Assembly: GCA_036873755.1 (NCBI GenBank)
Contig: JAVTVY010008073.1
Location: 248,001-312,000 of the forward strand
From: Hanleya hanleyi
Lineage: Eukaryota > Mollusca > Polyplacophora > Lepidopleurida > Hanleyidae
DNA length: 64,000 nucleotides
Reading direction: 5' to 3'
Below, piece by piece: positions 54,671-64,000 of the stretch. Under the pieces are notes generated by a model, which was not told the DNA's origin, ran no database searches, and saw only the letters and a program-made list of their open reading frames with translations. A program made the translations under genes and the position numbers. Numbering within the stretch: position 1 is the first letter of the stretch; every line of letters starts with the position of its first letter.

Positions 54671-54974
54671 TGTAGTAAGACTAGGTTTTCTCACTTGCCA
54701 GAATTAGACCATTAACGAATAGTGTCAGATTGTTGCAGGGGAGTGCTTTATTATAGAGTTATCTCCCCTTGGTAGAGGGCGCTGATTGTCCATTAGCCAA
54801 TCAGAGTAACTCGCGGGCTTGGTAAAGGAGCCAGAGGAGGACATAACCAGAGAACGACTTGACCTGGACTGCAAGAGACTGACAAGACCTGCTGACTTGC
54901 TCTCTCAGGGTTTTAACCGGCAGGTAAGGCTGTCTTCTATACTGGCTAATATCTAGGTAGCAGAAGTTACTACA
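54671..54974 (+). repeat. 3' LTR
   Basis: 304 bp, directly after the polypurine tract at about 54651-54670. Confidence 0.93.
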
Positions 54975-54978
54975 TCAC

Positions 54979-55520
54979 TTTAAATTACTTAATGGGTTTA
55001 ACTAACACACCCAATAGTATACATAGCTTCCGTCCTGTTATGTATGCGTTACCTCTGAGAGCTTTAAATCATATAGCCAGAGATATACAACAATCTGCGT
55101 CTTCAGGAAATATAATACCACCCAAAATCACTAAAGTATGTCAAGATATAGCGTATTTTCGGTTGTATCGTCCAGTGAACATAATCAAAACATCCCAAGA
55201 TCGGCTTTTCTTGAAACTCAACATTATTAATTTATCTCGAACCCTGAATGATCCAGAGGTACGCAACACTGTACCAAACTATTTTAAGTTCACAGAACCT
55301 CCTTGCATTTCATATAAGTATACTAAATCTATAGCCACCAAAATATTCAATTACTCTAATGCTGTCAAAGAGTTTTACAGGGGGCTATAGTTGTGATTGT
55401 GAATCGTCGAACTTCATCTATACACCATGCAAACATGTTGTGACTGGTGACCTTGATGTGGTGACGGATAAGGACCAAAGATTACTCCTGACGAAGGGAC
55501 CTAAATATAGAGGTTGAGTC
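54979..55520 (+). pseudogene. N-terminal region of a Penelope-like protein
   Basis: Continues the frame cut at 47178. [35 protein letters not shown] and, after a stop and shift at 55388, the [19 protein letters not shown] and LLTKGPKYR motifs correspond to the region before the reverse transcriptase of Penelope-like proteins. Finding the N-terminal part downstream of an endonuclease end implies a head-to-tail tandem of truncated copies, an arrangement known for this class. Confidence 0.6.
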
Positions 55521-55592
55521 TGAGGGTGGTGTCATACTTCTGGAGATCGCTGGATCAAGTGAGCCACGAAGCGAGGATAATCGTCACCAACG

Positions 55593-56300
55593 TCACATGA
55601 ATATGTTGACTTTGAAGAGTGTTTCGATCGCATCGAGTTGACTTAACGACACGCCCCGAAAGGTCTGGGATTCCATCTCCTGATCTTGCAAATACGTCTT
55701 CCAATACTGGTTGGCAATTCTATCACAATCTGCGGGTGGATGGTTGTCTAGATGGATAGCGAGACCGCTGAATAAACATTTCCGGTCGGTGTAAGGGCCA
55801 TGGTTCCCACCTACTAACGCATGCATGCCTTCTTTGTGTTTGACACAGTCCGGCAGATGGATGACGGATCCGATGGGATGGTCGGTCAATTTGGTGATGA
55901 AAAAGGTAACATTGGTGATCCCCTCCGCCATCCATTGGGTGATGGGGCGTTGGTGTTGCGCCCATTCCGAGGGATCCAACTGGTTCATTTGTGCCAGCAT
56001 CGTCTCTAGTGACGCACGATCCGTAATGATGAACGGTTGGTCAAATACCCGGATGTTACTGCTTGGGTAAACGTACCGTACTTTCCGTATAGCATTGCCG
56101 TATATGGGACCAACGGCATCGGTAGGTGTCTTTCGCTCCCCTGGTACCCGGCACAACATCAGAAGGAATATCCACCGGATCCTCGATGAAACGGTCGTCA
56201 ACAATGGAGCCGCCGGGTGCCGGATCAGAAGGTGGATATGGCTGTGTGCGTCCATTGATGACGTCTTACTTGACTGGGTAGTTTGAAACGGCGACACCAC
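55593..56300 (-). pseudogene. PolB N-terminal fragment of E3
   Basis: From about 56110 to 55593 the frame is homologous to the E1 PolB N-terminus (RVFDQPFIITDRASLETMLA, VTNVTFFITKLTDHPIG, GPYTDRKCLFSGLAIHL, FKVNIF). It stops at 55593, where Penelope-derived sequence begins. The part between the finger (about 56260) and the PolB homology is out of frame and shortened. Only the 5' fifth of the gene remains. Confidence 0.8.
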
Positions 56301-56335
56301 TCAATTTTGGAGTCGCAGATGAGGATTGAAATTTT
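56225..56335 (-). pseudogene. C2H2 finger remnant joined to the H3 fragment, E3
   Basis: EWCRRFKLPSQVRRHQWTH matches the third finger of the E2 chimera (NECGQLFKRPSQLRRHQ) but lacks the first Cys. It overlaps the end of the histone-like frame in another phase, so the junction is one indel away from a continuous fusion. Confidence 0.6.
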
Positions 56336-56556
56336 GGGCGATTTCTCGGACGAGACGTTGGAATGATGGCTTGTGGATGAGAAGCTCTGTGTTTTTCTGG
56401 TAACGTCCGATTTCACGGAGTGTAATTGTGCCTGGCCGGTATCTGCGGGGTTTCTTCACACCTCCGGTGGCTAGAGTGATCTTCCTGGCTGTCTTGGTGG
56501 CGAGCTGCTTTCGGGACACCTTCCCTCCAATATATTTACGAGGCGACCCATGTTTT
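56301..56556 (-). pseudogene. Truncated histone H3 fragment captured by E3
   Basis: Reads [32 protein letters not shown] and [13 protein letters not shown]: histone H3 from about residue 10 to 85, with many substitutions. An ATG near 56553 is followed by a short deletion that puts it out of frame with the rest. The frame stops at 56301. The alpha-2 and alpha-3 helices of the histone fold are missing. It lies in the polymerase gene's orientation, directly before the finger remnant, i.e. in the position that the half CARD takes in E2. The upstream CCAAT and TATA boxes look histone-like. Confidence 0.8.
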
Positions 56557-56587
56557 TCTGATGAAGTGAAATTCAGGATTAACTCCA

Positions 56588-56850
56588 GGTTTATATAGCT
56601 CCAAATAGTGAATTTCGATTGGATACTAAAATTAAAACCGGATGTTTTATTGGCTATAATTCTAACGATTTCTTTGGTTAAAATACAGCACGTAATCGGT
56701 CGAGTCCACTTACCAAATGTTTATATAGCTTTAAATAGTGAATTTCGATTGGATACTGAAAATAAAACCGGCTGTTTTATTGGCTATAATTCTAACGATT
56801 TCATTGGTTAAAATACAGCACGCTGATTGGTCGAGTCCACTTACCAAATT
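56588..56850 (-). promoter_or_regulatory. Duplicated histone-type promoter upstream of the H3 fragment
   Basis: Two ~130-bp tandem copies, each with CCAATCGAAATTCACTATT and CTATATAAAC (minus sense). The nearer TATA (56590-56599) is about 40 bases from the ATG. The pair (CCAAT then TATA at short distance) fits replication-dependent histone promoters. Confidence 0.6.
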
Positions 56851-57099
56851 AAAGACATATAAGGGAAGTGGGAAGAGGTGCCGACATACTGACAGAGCGA
56901 TTGTACGTTAGAATACCAATTTTTTTCCCTCAAAAACCCACTAGGTGATTGTCGGAGATGACCGGACGCAATCAGTGAACAATACCTCGACAATGTTCGG
57001 TCACTGAACAATACCTCGGAAGTTCTCGGAAGCTTACAAGGTGTAAGGTCATTGTCCACTGCGCCGGGTAGAACACTCAACTGTATCGGTGACATCCAA

Positions 57100-57392
57100 C
57101 GTCAATCCGTGACGTCATCCAAACCGGAAGTGACATTTGACCTGGACATGACCTTTGACATTCGACCCGAATGTGGCTTCATCCGAAGATTAACATTGGG
57201 AGGCACTGGGGTCTTATGTAGGGGCAAATAACTCTTGCTGGACCGTCACGTCACCGGAAATGACTTCACAGAAAGTAACCTGGATGTCACCGAAAATGAT
57301 CCACCGGATGTGACGCCATCCGTGACATCATCGCCACGTCACGTCATCACCATAATTCTCAGTGCTAAGGAATTTCCCGTCTTCCTACTACT
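57100..57392 (-). repeat. E3 right terminal region and TIR
   Basis: The outer ~150 bp pair with 43320-43460 in reverse, with several indels. It contains TGACGTCATCCAAACCGGAAGTGAC (about 57111), the same CRE/ETS-type combination as E1 and E2. Confidence 0.7.
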
Positions 57393-57398
57393 CACAAT

Positions 57399-58235
57399 TC
57401 TCTGCCATCCCTCTCTACACGGGTACCTCACCACCTTTCATCTACTTCCATTCCTCTTCACCAATCCTCTACACGCATACTTCTCCACTATCCTGGTTCA
57501 GACTCCATGTAAGTATCACGAGACAATGCAGACAATTGCCAAGTCTGGGGACAGCAATATGTCTGGACTGGTGCCTTTCCAGCGACACAGACAATAGCTT
57601 CCTACATGAAGTATCTATCATTATCCTTCCTCCATCACATGCATATCGTTACTTCACCACCATCCTTCCTCCTCCACACAAATACTTCTCCGCGCCCTCC
57701 TCCATATGTATACTTCTTCATCACTCCTTCTCCGCACGCATGCTTCTCCACTACTCCTCCACTACAGCCATACTTCACCAAACCTCCTTCATGTACATAC
57801 TTCTCCATCACTCCTCATCAGCACACATGCTATTCAACCAACTCCTCTACATACATACTTCTCCACCACCCCTCCTCCATATGCATACTTGTTTACCTCT
57901 CCTTCACACGCACATTTCTGCACTACTCCTTGATCTGCATACTTCTCCATCGTCTCTCTTTCAAACACATACATCTCCAACAAACCCGCCTTCATACGCA
58001 TCCTCGAAGAACATACTTTCCAGTATCTCTCCTCCGCTACTCAAATTCTCCGCCAACCCTTCTCCATGATCCCCCTACAAACATACTCTTCAGCTCTACC
58101 AGTCTCCTACTCGCATTCCTCTTCATATCTCCTCCCCTCCGTACATACCTCTCCCCCACCCGCCCTCCACTGCCCATCATTTACACACATATTCCCTTCC
58201 TTTCCTTCACACACATACTCCTCATAGTTCTCGTT
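57399..58235. repeat. CT-rich minisatellite, right flank of E3
   Basis: Paralogue of 9412-9660 plus 11320-11760. Degenerate CACATACTTCTCCAC units. Long open frames are repeat-derived. Confidence 0.85.
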
Positions 58236-60216
58236 CAGGCGTCTACTCCATCAAACGCCCTCGATGCTCATCCACTAACTACAGATTAGTTACTTTTTCA
58301 GCTGATCTGTCATCACAGCTCTAACTAGTGTATCTAATTCCGCTTAAGCCGGTTATTGGGGCCGTGTGGTTACTTCACAGTTTCCACATGAACACTCATA
58401 ATAATATCGCGGCTGAGATACCAAAACTATGTCTCAGACTCCTCCGTATTCTAATCTGAATGGGAGGTGCCGAGAGAGGCTTTCCTGTGAAGTCATATGG
58501 TTGCTTTTTAGTCCCCAGACGTCGTCAAATTATCTCACCTCTTACCAAAAATTTCAATGTCAAAAATTTATTATCTGTATATGGTGGGATACTTCTGTTA
58601 ATCCCCGAGGCCCGCTCTCTGTACATGTCAATTTGCAAATATATGTAGGTTCAATGTCTTGGTGGGAAACTTACCGCACGACGTCGCTCATTACAGGTTA
58701 ATTTTTCTGGGTATACTTAGATTTACCATGTTAATCCCATGTTGAGGCGTTTACTCAGACGCCCTCGGTGCTAATAACATCAGATGAGTAACTCATTTAA
58801 GCTGATCTGTCATCACAGTTCCTGAGCTAACGTATCTAATTCCGCTTAAGTCGATACTATTGGCCGTGTGGTTACTTCATGGTCTCCATGTGAACATGAG
58901 GTAACAAGGCTATGCCTTAGAATCCTCCGCATTCTAGTCCGAATGAGAGGTACCGAGGGAAGCTTTCCTATGGCCAGATGACGATGGCTTTTAGTGGCCA
59001 GACCTCGTCAATTTTTCTTACCTCTTACATACTCAACAATTCATCTTAATATCTTTTCCACCTCATATCCCTATTCCACATACAAACTTCTCGACCTCAT
59101 CAACCATCATTCTTACCCTTCACATAAAATCTTCGTTAGCTTCCCCTCCTCTCGACACATATATTTCTAGAACCCCTCTTCTTCGACTGTACTTCTCCGC
59201 TTCTTTCTCATTAAAACGCAACATACAATGGTGGTAGAAAATGATGCCGTCGTACTGACGAGAAGTCACCAGGCACCACAGGCCAATATTCTGAGTGTAT
59301 CATATCTAAATGCATCGCAGGAACCAAAAATAATTCATGTTATTTGTATCTCATCCAGGTTTTCATTGTAGGTGTTCATGTGGACATCTTGAATGACATA
59401 TGATCACACGGCCCCTAGCACCGGCTTGAGCGGTATTAGATACAAATATTCAATTGCTATGATGTAATAGCCCTATCAAGTCATCTGATGGAAATTAATG
59501 AACTATGTAATCGTTAGATTAAAGAAACGACCCGAACGGGGAAAATATAAAGTTCATATCCAGATTCATGTCCACACACATTGGTGCTCCTTAATTGGAA
59601 ACAACACAATACAGGTTAATATAACCTTTTATGTAGCACATGTATTATCGGTATATATTCTGTAACCAGATGCTATGAAACAAGTTTGAGCTCAGTGTTA
59701 ATGATTATTTTACCCAGATTGGGAAAATTGTGTGTGCAGCGGCATGGTACAAATGATGTTCTTAACGGTACCAGGTTGAAATCAGTCACTAATGGTCCAC
59801 TCTAGCACTGTTATTGTACCATTAGAGAGAAGGCCTATGGCATGTACCATAAACGTTAATGTGTACAGTATCGTACCATTTTATTATTACATGCCTGTAC
59901 TCTGGATGTGTTTACTTCGATCTCACCTGAAAATCAAGTGATCAGGGCAAAATGTGCAACGGGATACTGATACTGTGAATACTTTCTTTAACTGAAGTCA
60001 CACGCTAATACATTTATCTGTGCTATAGGATTTTTAACAAAGACTTTCAGAACCAAATAAATTAAATCAGTTGAAGGGAGAGGTAAAGTCTGAAATGTAA
60101 TAATGTACAGATAATTTTTTTTTAGCTCAAGTTGTTTAGCTGTCGGTGGGGGTGGGGGACGTTGTTCAATAACCAAGCCCATGCAGCCTCTGGTTTAGAA
60201 TACAGTTTACATATAC
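58236..60216. repeat. NPC2 copy B intron-1 sequence, duplicate of 11761-13720
   Basis: Collinear with 11761-13720, including both dispersed cassettes and the ACTTACCACAGTCCTTGAAA exon boundary. No exon inside. Confidence 0.75.
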
Positions 60217-60293
60217 TTACCACAGTCCTTGAAATCGACGTGTTCGGCAGTTGTAAGAGCCACCAGAGCGAAAATGGACAAGGCGATTAACAT
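60217..60293 (-). CDS. NPC2: NPC2/ML-domain protein, copy B, exon 1 (signal peptide)
   Basis: First coding exon of a minus-strand NPC2-like gene, a secreted/lysosomal sterol-binding protein of the ML (MD-2-related lipid recognition) family. The ATG at 60293 opens a hydrophobic signal peptide (MLIALSIFALVALTTAE) followed by FKDCG, the usual NPC2 mature N-terminus with its first disulfide cysteine. Two donors overlap. GTATAT after 60217 gives phase 2 and joins exon 2 in frame; the stronger-looking GTAAGT four bases earlier would break the frame. Exons 2-4 at 42594-42449, 42058-41883 and 20881-20795 have matching phases and give 161 residues, close to the family's usual ~150. Seven cysteines cover the six conserved positions. 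Intron 1 (17.6 kb) holds Polinton E3; intron 3 (21 kb) holds E2 and E4. The exons show no lesion, so the gene may still be expressed. Human NPC2 is the namesake; orthology to a particular paralogue is not tested. Confidence 0.85.
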
Positions 60294-60880
60294 GTTGATG
60301 TTTGGATATACCTGTAAGGATGTGTATCCTCTCCTGTACCAGCCCCGTGTCTGTCAAACTACACACCTGTGTAACGCCTACTGTACGATAGTCACATGGA
60401 CAGCATTCATACTCCTTTATTCAGGACGCGGTAAACTTTAATCTTTTATGCAGAGGGCTTGAGATTAAAAAAACATGTTAAAGTTTAAAGTCATGAAATC
60501 TCCAAGGTATGAGTTAAACTCCATGAGTGTATTCACATGACCTAGAAGGGTGTTACAACATATGCTGTAGAGGTTCCATCCGTTTACAAATCAAAAGCAT
60601 TATGACAGAAGGTGAAACAGTCACAAGAGGATGAAACAGTCACAAAAACATCACCATGCAATCGGGAATATCAATATTATCTCTAAAATGAAACATTTTC
60701 CATTTGCTGCCCTCCTGCCCACCCCTCAGACTTTCACCCACCCACTGGCAATTGTCTCTTTTTGGTTGCTTCTCCATGTAAGCGATCACGAGAATTCTCT
60801 GTGTCACCGTATAGAGTGGATCTTCGTGACTGGTGAAGGTCTCTCTGTGTGGAATCATACATGTACATGTATATAATTTT
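60294..60880. other. Upstream region of NPC2 copy B
   Basis: The first ~230 bp match 13798-14030; the rest is unique. Likely 5' UTR/promoter side of the minus-strand gene. No core promoter motif is certain. Confidence 0.45.
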
Positions 60881-61720
60881 TTCTAAAGACGACACTTTCA
60901 TTGAATCATGTACATGTAACAGCTATGGTTGGAAATATTATGAGGACCATTCTCCCTTTTAAGACGACAGTGTTAAAACGACATATATGGAGGACTATTC
61001 TTCTGCCAGGGCGACAGTCTGGAAAACGACACTTCATAAGATATGTATATTTTCTACAGCGACACTGTAAAAATGACAGTTTCATTGACCCGTGTAAGAG
61101 CGATGCTTGGAAATATTATCAGGTATATTCTCACTTCTAAGATGAAAGTGTTAAAACGACACATACATGTATGTAGGACTATTCTCTTGCCAGGGCGACA
61201 GTCTGGAAAACGACACTTCATAAGATATGTATATTTTCAACAGCGACACTCTAAAAACGACACTTTCATTGAGCCGTTTAACAGCGATGCTTGGAAATAT
61301 TATCAGGTCTATTCTCACTTCTAAGACGACAGTGTTAAAACGACACATATGAGGGAGCAGGACTATTCTCCTGCCAGGGCAACAGTCTGGAAAACGACAT
61401 TTCATAAGATATGTATATTTTCTACCGCGACACATTAAAAACGACACTTTCATTGAATTATGTATTACCAGGGGCATTGTCACTTGTAAGACGACAGTGT
61501 TAACATGACACATGTGGAGGACTATAGCTATTGTACTCCCAGGGCGACAGTCTAAAACGACACTTTATGAGTTGTGTACATTTTCATCAGCAACACTCTA
61601 TAACGACACTTTCATTAAATAATATGACAGCGATGGTTGAAAATATTAGCAGGGTCATACTCACTTCTAAAACGTCAGTGTTAAAGCGACACATGTGGAG
61701 TAGTAGGACTATCCACTTTT
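60881..61720. repeat. ~175-bp tandem repeat with ACGACA motifs
   Basis: About five units of CCAGGGCGACAGTCTGGAAAACGACACTT... GGAAATATTA...GTGTTAAAACGACACAT, with unit anchors near 61007, 61192, 61371 and 61536. Confidence 0.85.
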
Positions 61721-62329
61721 CGTAAACAAAAAAATTGTCCCCCCTTCACCCTATGTCTATAGATTTAACTGTACCGTATGTGGGATAATTTTAATTTAGG
61801 TTGTCTTCACACCAAAAGTGGTGAATATGTTCAGAAAATAGGAAGAAAAAAATCAGTAAAACACTGGTGTCAGTCGCCAGGGGGGGGGGGGGGGTTGGTC
61901 TTGAGTGTAACAGGAATGTCAAATAAAAACAGAAATGACTAATTTGGCCCATAAAAGAAAAAAAAACAGAAAAGAAATCTTTGAGGTCCTGAAGATCCAA
62001 TCCTACTGAGATTGGGAACCTGGAAAATATACAGTTAGCATCAGAGAATTAAGCTCGGCAGAAGATGCATTACAGGGCCGTACAAAGAATCTCCGACTCC
62101 CGAGTGAAAATTTGTGTTTTAAGAGCATTATACTTGGGAACCCACACAGATATCCATGATGCGAAACTAGACAGTGATAGAACAAGCTATGATGTCAGAC
62201 CTATGCACACACGGTTTCTTGACTTGCGTGTAAAATGGGGAAAGTTAACACTTACACGGAAATAACCGAATATGACAAATGGTTAACAAAACTTCTTGGG
62301 GTTATACCGGTCGGCCCCCTTCGGAGATT
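61721..62329. other. No gene recognised
   Basis: AT-rich with a poly-G tract near 61880. The 66-codon frame at 62065-62265 has no recognisable domain. Confidence 0.4.
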
Positions 62330-64000
62330 TGCGCTCTGACACCCCACTTCAAGCACATTACTCCCTAACACCACTTTGACAGTCGACTTCACGTACCTTC
62401 CTCCCTTACACCGCTTTGACAACCGACTTCACGTACATTCCTCCCTAACACCGCTTTGACACTCTACTTCACGTGCATTCCTCCCCAACACCGCTTTAAC
62501 TCTCTACTTACTTCACGTGCATTCCTCTCTAACACCACTGTGACACTCGACTTCACGTACCTTCCTCCCAAACACTGCTTTGACACTCTCTCTACCTCAC
62601 ATCAATTCCTCCCTAACCGCGCTTTAACACTCAACTTACTTTCCTCCCTAACACCGCTTTGACACTGAACTGCAAGCACATCATTCTACCACTCCGCTTC
62701 AACCTTTCACCTGAGGTACACTTTTGTGGAGAAATTATTTGAGTTTGATAGCTAAAACGAACCTGAACCTGATAGTTACGAAACATACCTAACCCTAAGT
62801 CCTATCCCAATTTGACCCTGGACCACGTACATTCCTCCCTAACATAACTTTGACACTGAACTTCAATCAAATCATTCTCCAACTCCGCATTGACATTTCA
62901 CCTGAGGTACACGTTGGTGCAGAAATTATTTCATTTTGATAGCAGAAATGAACCTGAACCTGATAGTTACGAAACATACCTAACCCTAAGTGCAATCCGG
63001 ATTCCTCTCTAACACCGCTTTGACACTCTACCTCACGTACATTCCTCCCTTACACCGCTTTGACACTCCACCTAAAGTACATTACTGCTTAACACTGCTT
63101 TGACACTCGACTTCACGCACCTTTCTCCTTAATACCACTTTGACACTTGACTTCACCTACCTTCCTCCTTAACACCGCTTTGACACTCGATTCACGTACA
63201 TTCCTCCCTAACACTGATTTGACTCTCGACTTCATGTACGTTCCTCCCTAACACCGCTTTGACACTTGACTTCACGGACCTTCCTCCCTAACACTGCTTT
63301 GAAACTGGACTCCACGTACATTCCTCCCTAATACCGCTTTGACTCGCAACTTAACGTGCCTTCCTCCCTAACACCGCTTTGACAGTTGACTGGACGTACC
63401 TTCCTCCCCAACACTGTTTTGACACTCTACTTGACGTACATTCCTCCCTAACACCGCTTTGATACTCGACTTCACGAACATTCCTCCCTAACACAGCTTT
63501 GACTCGCGACTTCATGTACCTTTCTCCCTAGCACCGCTTTGGCTCTCGAAATTCACGTACCTTTCTCCCTAACACCGCTTTGACACTTGACTTTACGTAC
63601 TTTCCACCCTAACACTGCTCTAGCAGTCAACTTCACGTATATTCCTCCCTAACTCCATTTTGACTCTCGATTTCAGATACATTCCTTCCCAACACTGCTT
63701 TGACTGTCGATTTCACGTACCTTCCTCCCTAACACCTCTTTGACACTTGACTCCACGTACCTTCCTCCTTAACACTGCTTTGACACTCGGCTGCACGTAC
63801 ATTCCTCCCTAACACCGCTTTGACTCGCAACATAATGTACCTTCCTCCCTAACATCGCTTTGACAGTTGACTAGACGTACCTTCCTCCCTAACACTGCTT
63901 TGGCACTCGACTTGACGTACACTCCTCCCTAACACCGCTTTGACTCTCGACTTCGCAAACATTCCTTCCTAACACCGCTTTGACTCTCGAAATTCATGTA
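62330..64000. repeat. ~40-bp satellite, AACACCGCTTTGACACTCGAC
   Basis: About 38 units of TTCACGTACCTTCCTCCCTAACACCGCTTTGACACTCGAC, running off the right edge. Interrupted at about 62700-62830 and 62890-63000 by two copies of a TGAACCTGATAGTTACGAAACATACC sequence. Confidence 0.92.

Larger units (their letters stand above)
47179..54974 (+). mobile_element. Young LTR retrotransposon, gag-protease only, 7.8 kb
   Basis: 304-bp LTRs at 47179-47482 and 54671-54974 start TGTAGTAA and end TTACTACA, and differ at one base (about 47320 G versus C). TCAC flanks both sides (47175-47178, 54975-54978). A polypurine tract (AAAAAGAAAAGGGGGAAGAG) ends exactly at the right LTR, and TTGGCGTCAGAAG follows the left LTR as a likely primer-binding site. 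Coding content is gag, zinc knuckles and aspartic protease (50429-52508). No reverse transcriptase, RNase H or integrase is found. Removing it restores the host element's frame exactly. Confidence 0.93.
43320..57392. mobile_element. Polinton E3, gutted, with nested elements, 14.1 kb
   Basis: Starts AGTAGTAAGAATAC and ends CTTCCTACTACT, flanked by CACACT (43314-43319) and CACAAT (57393-57398), a 6-bp duplication with one change. The ends share GAAATTCCTTAGCA and TGACGTCA/CCGGAAAT-type sites. Only the two edges are Polinton: duplicated-domain gene, integrase and membrane gene on plus (43440-46150), and PolB 5' part on minus (55593-56560). The interior is replaced by a Penelope-like element split by an LTR element, and an 815-bp transposon sits in the integrase. 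Confidence 0.85.

Noticed and set aside
62456..62662. 68-codon frame in the terminal satellite
   Set aside because: Repeat-derived from 40-bp units.

Overview
The window looks like a piece of an invertebrate nuclear genome, plausibly a mollusc or other marine lophotrochozoan. The evidence is an intron-bearing NPC2 gene, many satellites, and a dense load of Polinton/Maverick (adintovirus-like) elements, a Penelope-like element and an LTR retrotransposon. No bacterial-style operon, CRISPR array, rRNA or tRNA was seen. The species call is weak.

Host scaffold. The only recognisable cellular gene is an NPC2/ML-domain sterol-binding secretory protein on the minus strand, in two tandem copies. Copy B has four exons with compatible splice phases (60293-60217, 42594-42449, 42058-41883, 20881-20795; 161 codons). 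Copy A shows only exon 1 (13797-13721); the rest would lie beyond the left edge. Intron-1 sequence of both copies is paralogous (about 1400-1743 plus 9412-14010 versus 42690-43319 plus 57393-60510).

Mobile layer. Four elements start with AGTAGTA, end in the complement, and are flanked by 6-bp target duplications, the hallmark of Polintons. E1 (1744-9405, CACCAG) lies in intron 1 of copy A and holds a broken PolB gene and a CARD-domain gene. E2 (22686-33895, GACAAA) and E4 (34181-41485, CATGCA) lie in intron 3 of copy B, in the same ~105-bp satellite. E3 (43320-57392, CACACT/CACAAT) lies in intron 1 of copy B. E2 carries a minus-strand block: small ORF, duplicated-domain protein, integrase, membrane protein, structural protein, penton-like protein, pVI/pX-like protein, major capsid protein and protease, plus a PolB 5' fragment that begins with half a CARD and C2H2 fingers. 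E3 is gutted: a dead integrase end, a PolB end headed by a histone H3 fragment with a histone-like promoter, and between them a Penelope-like element split by a young gag-protease LTR element. E4 is a near-perfect 7.3-kb palindrome with no Polinton core gene; each arm carries a C2H2/acidic protein gene, intact in one arm.

Smaller layers. A TIR transposon with 9-bp duplications (815 bp at 45050, and a ~51-bp miniature at 10819), a relic of a Polinton-type packaging ATPase (19580-19890), several foldbacks, and many tandem repeats (852-1378, 9930-10560, 14640-15960, 16255-17075, 21110-21790, 60880-61720, 62330-64000). The most novel items are the palindromic E4, the changing N-terminal modules on the Polinton end genes (CARD, C2H2, H3), and a functional-looking NPC2 gene whose introns absorbed three of the four elements.
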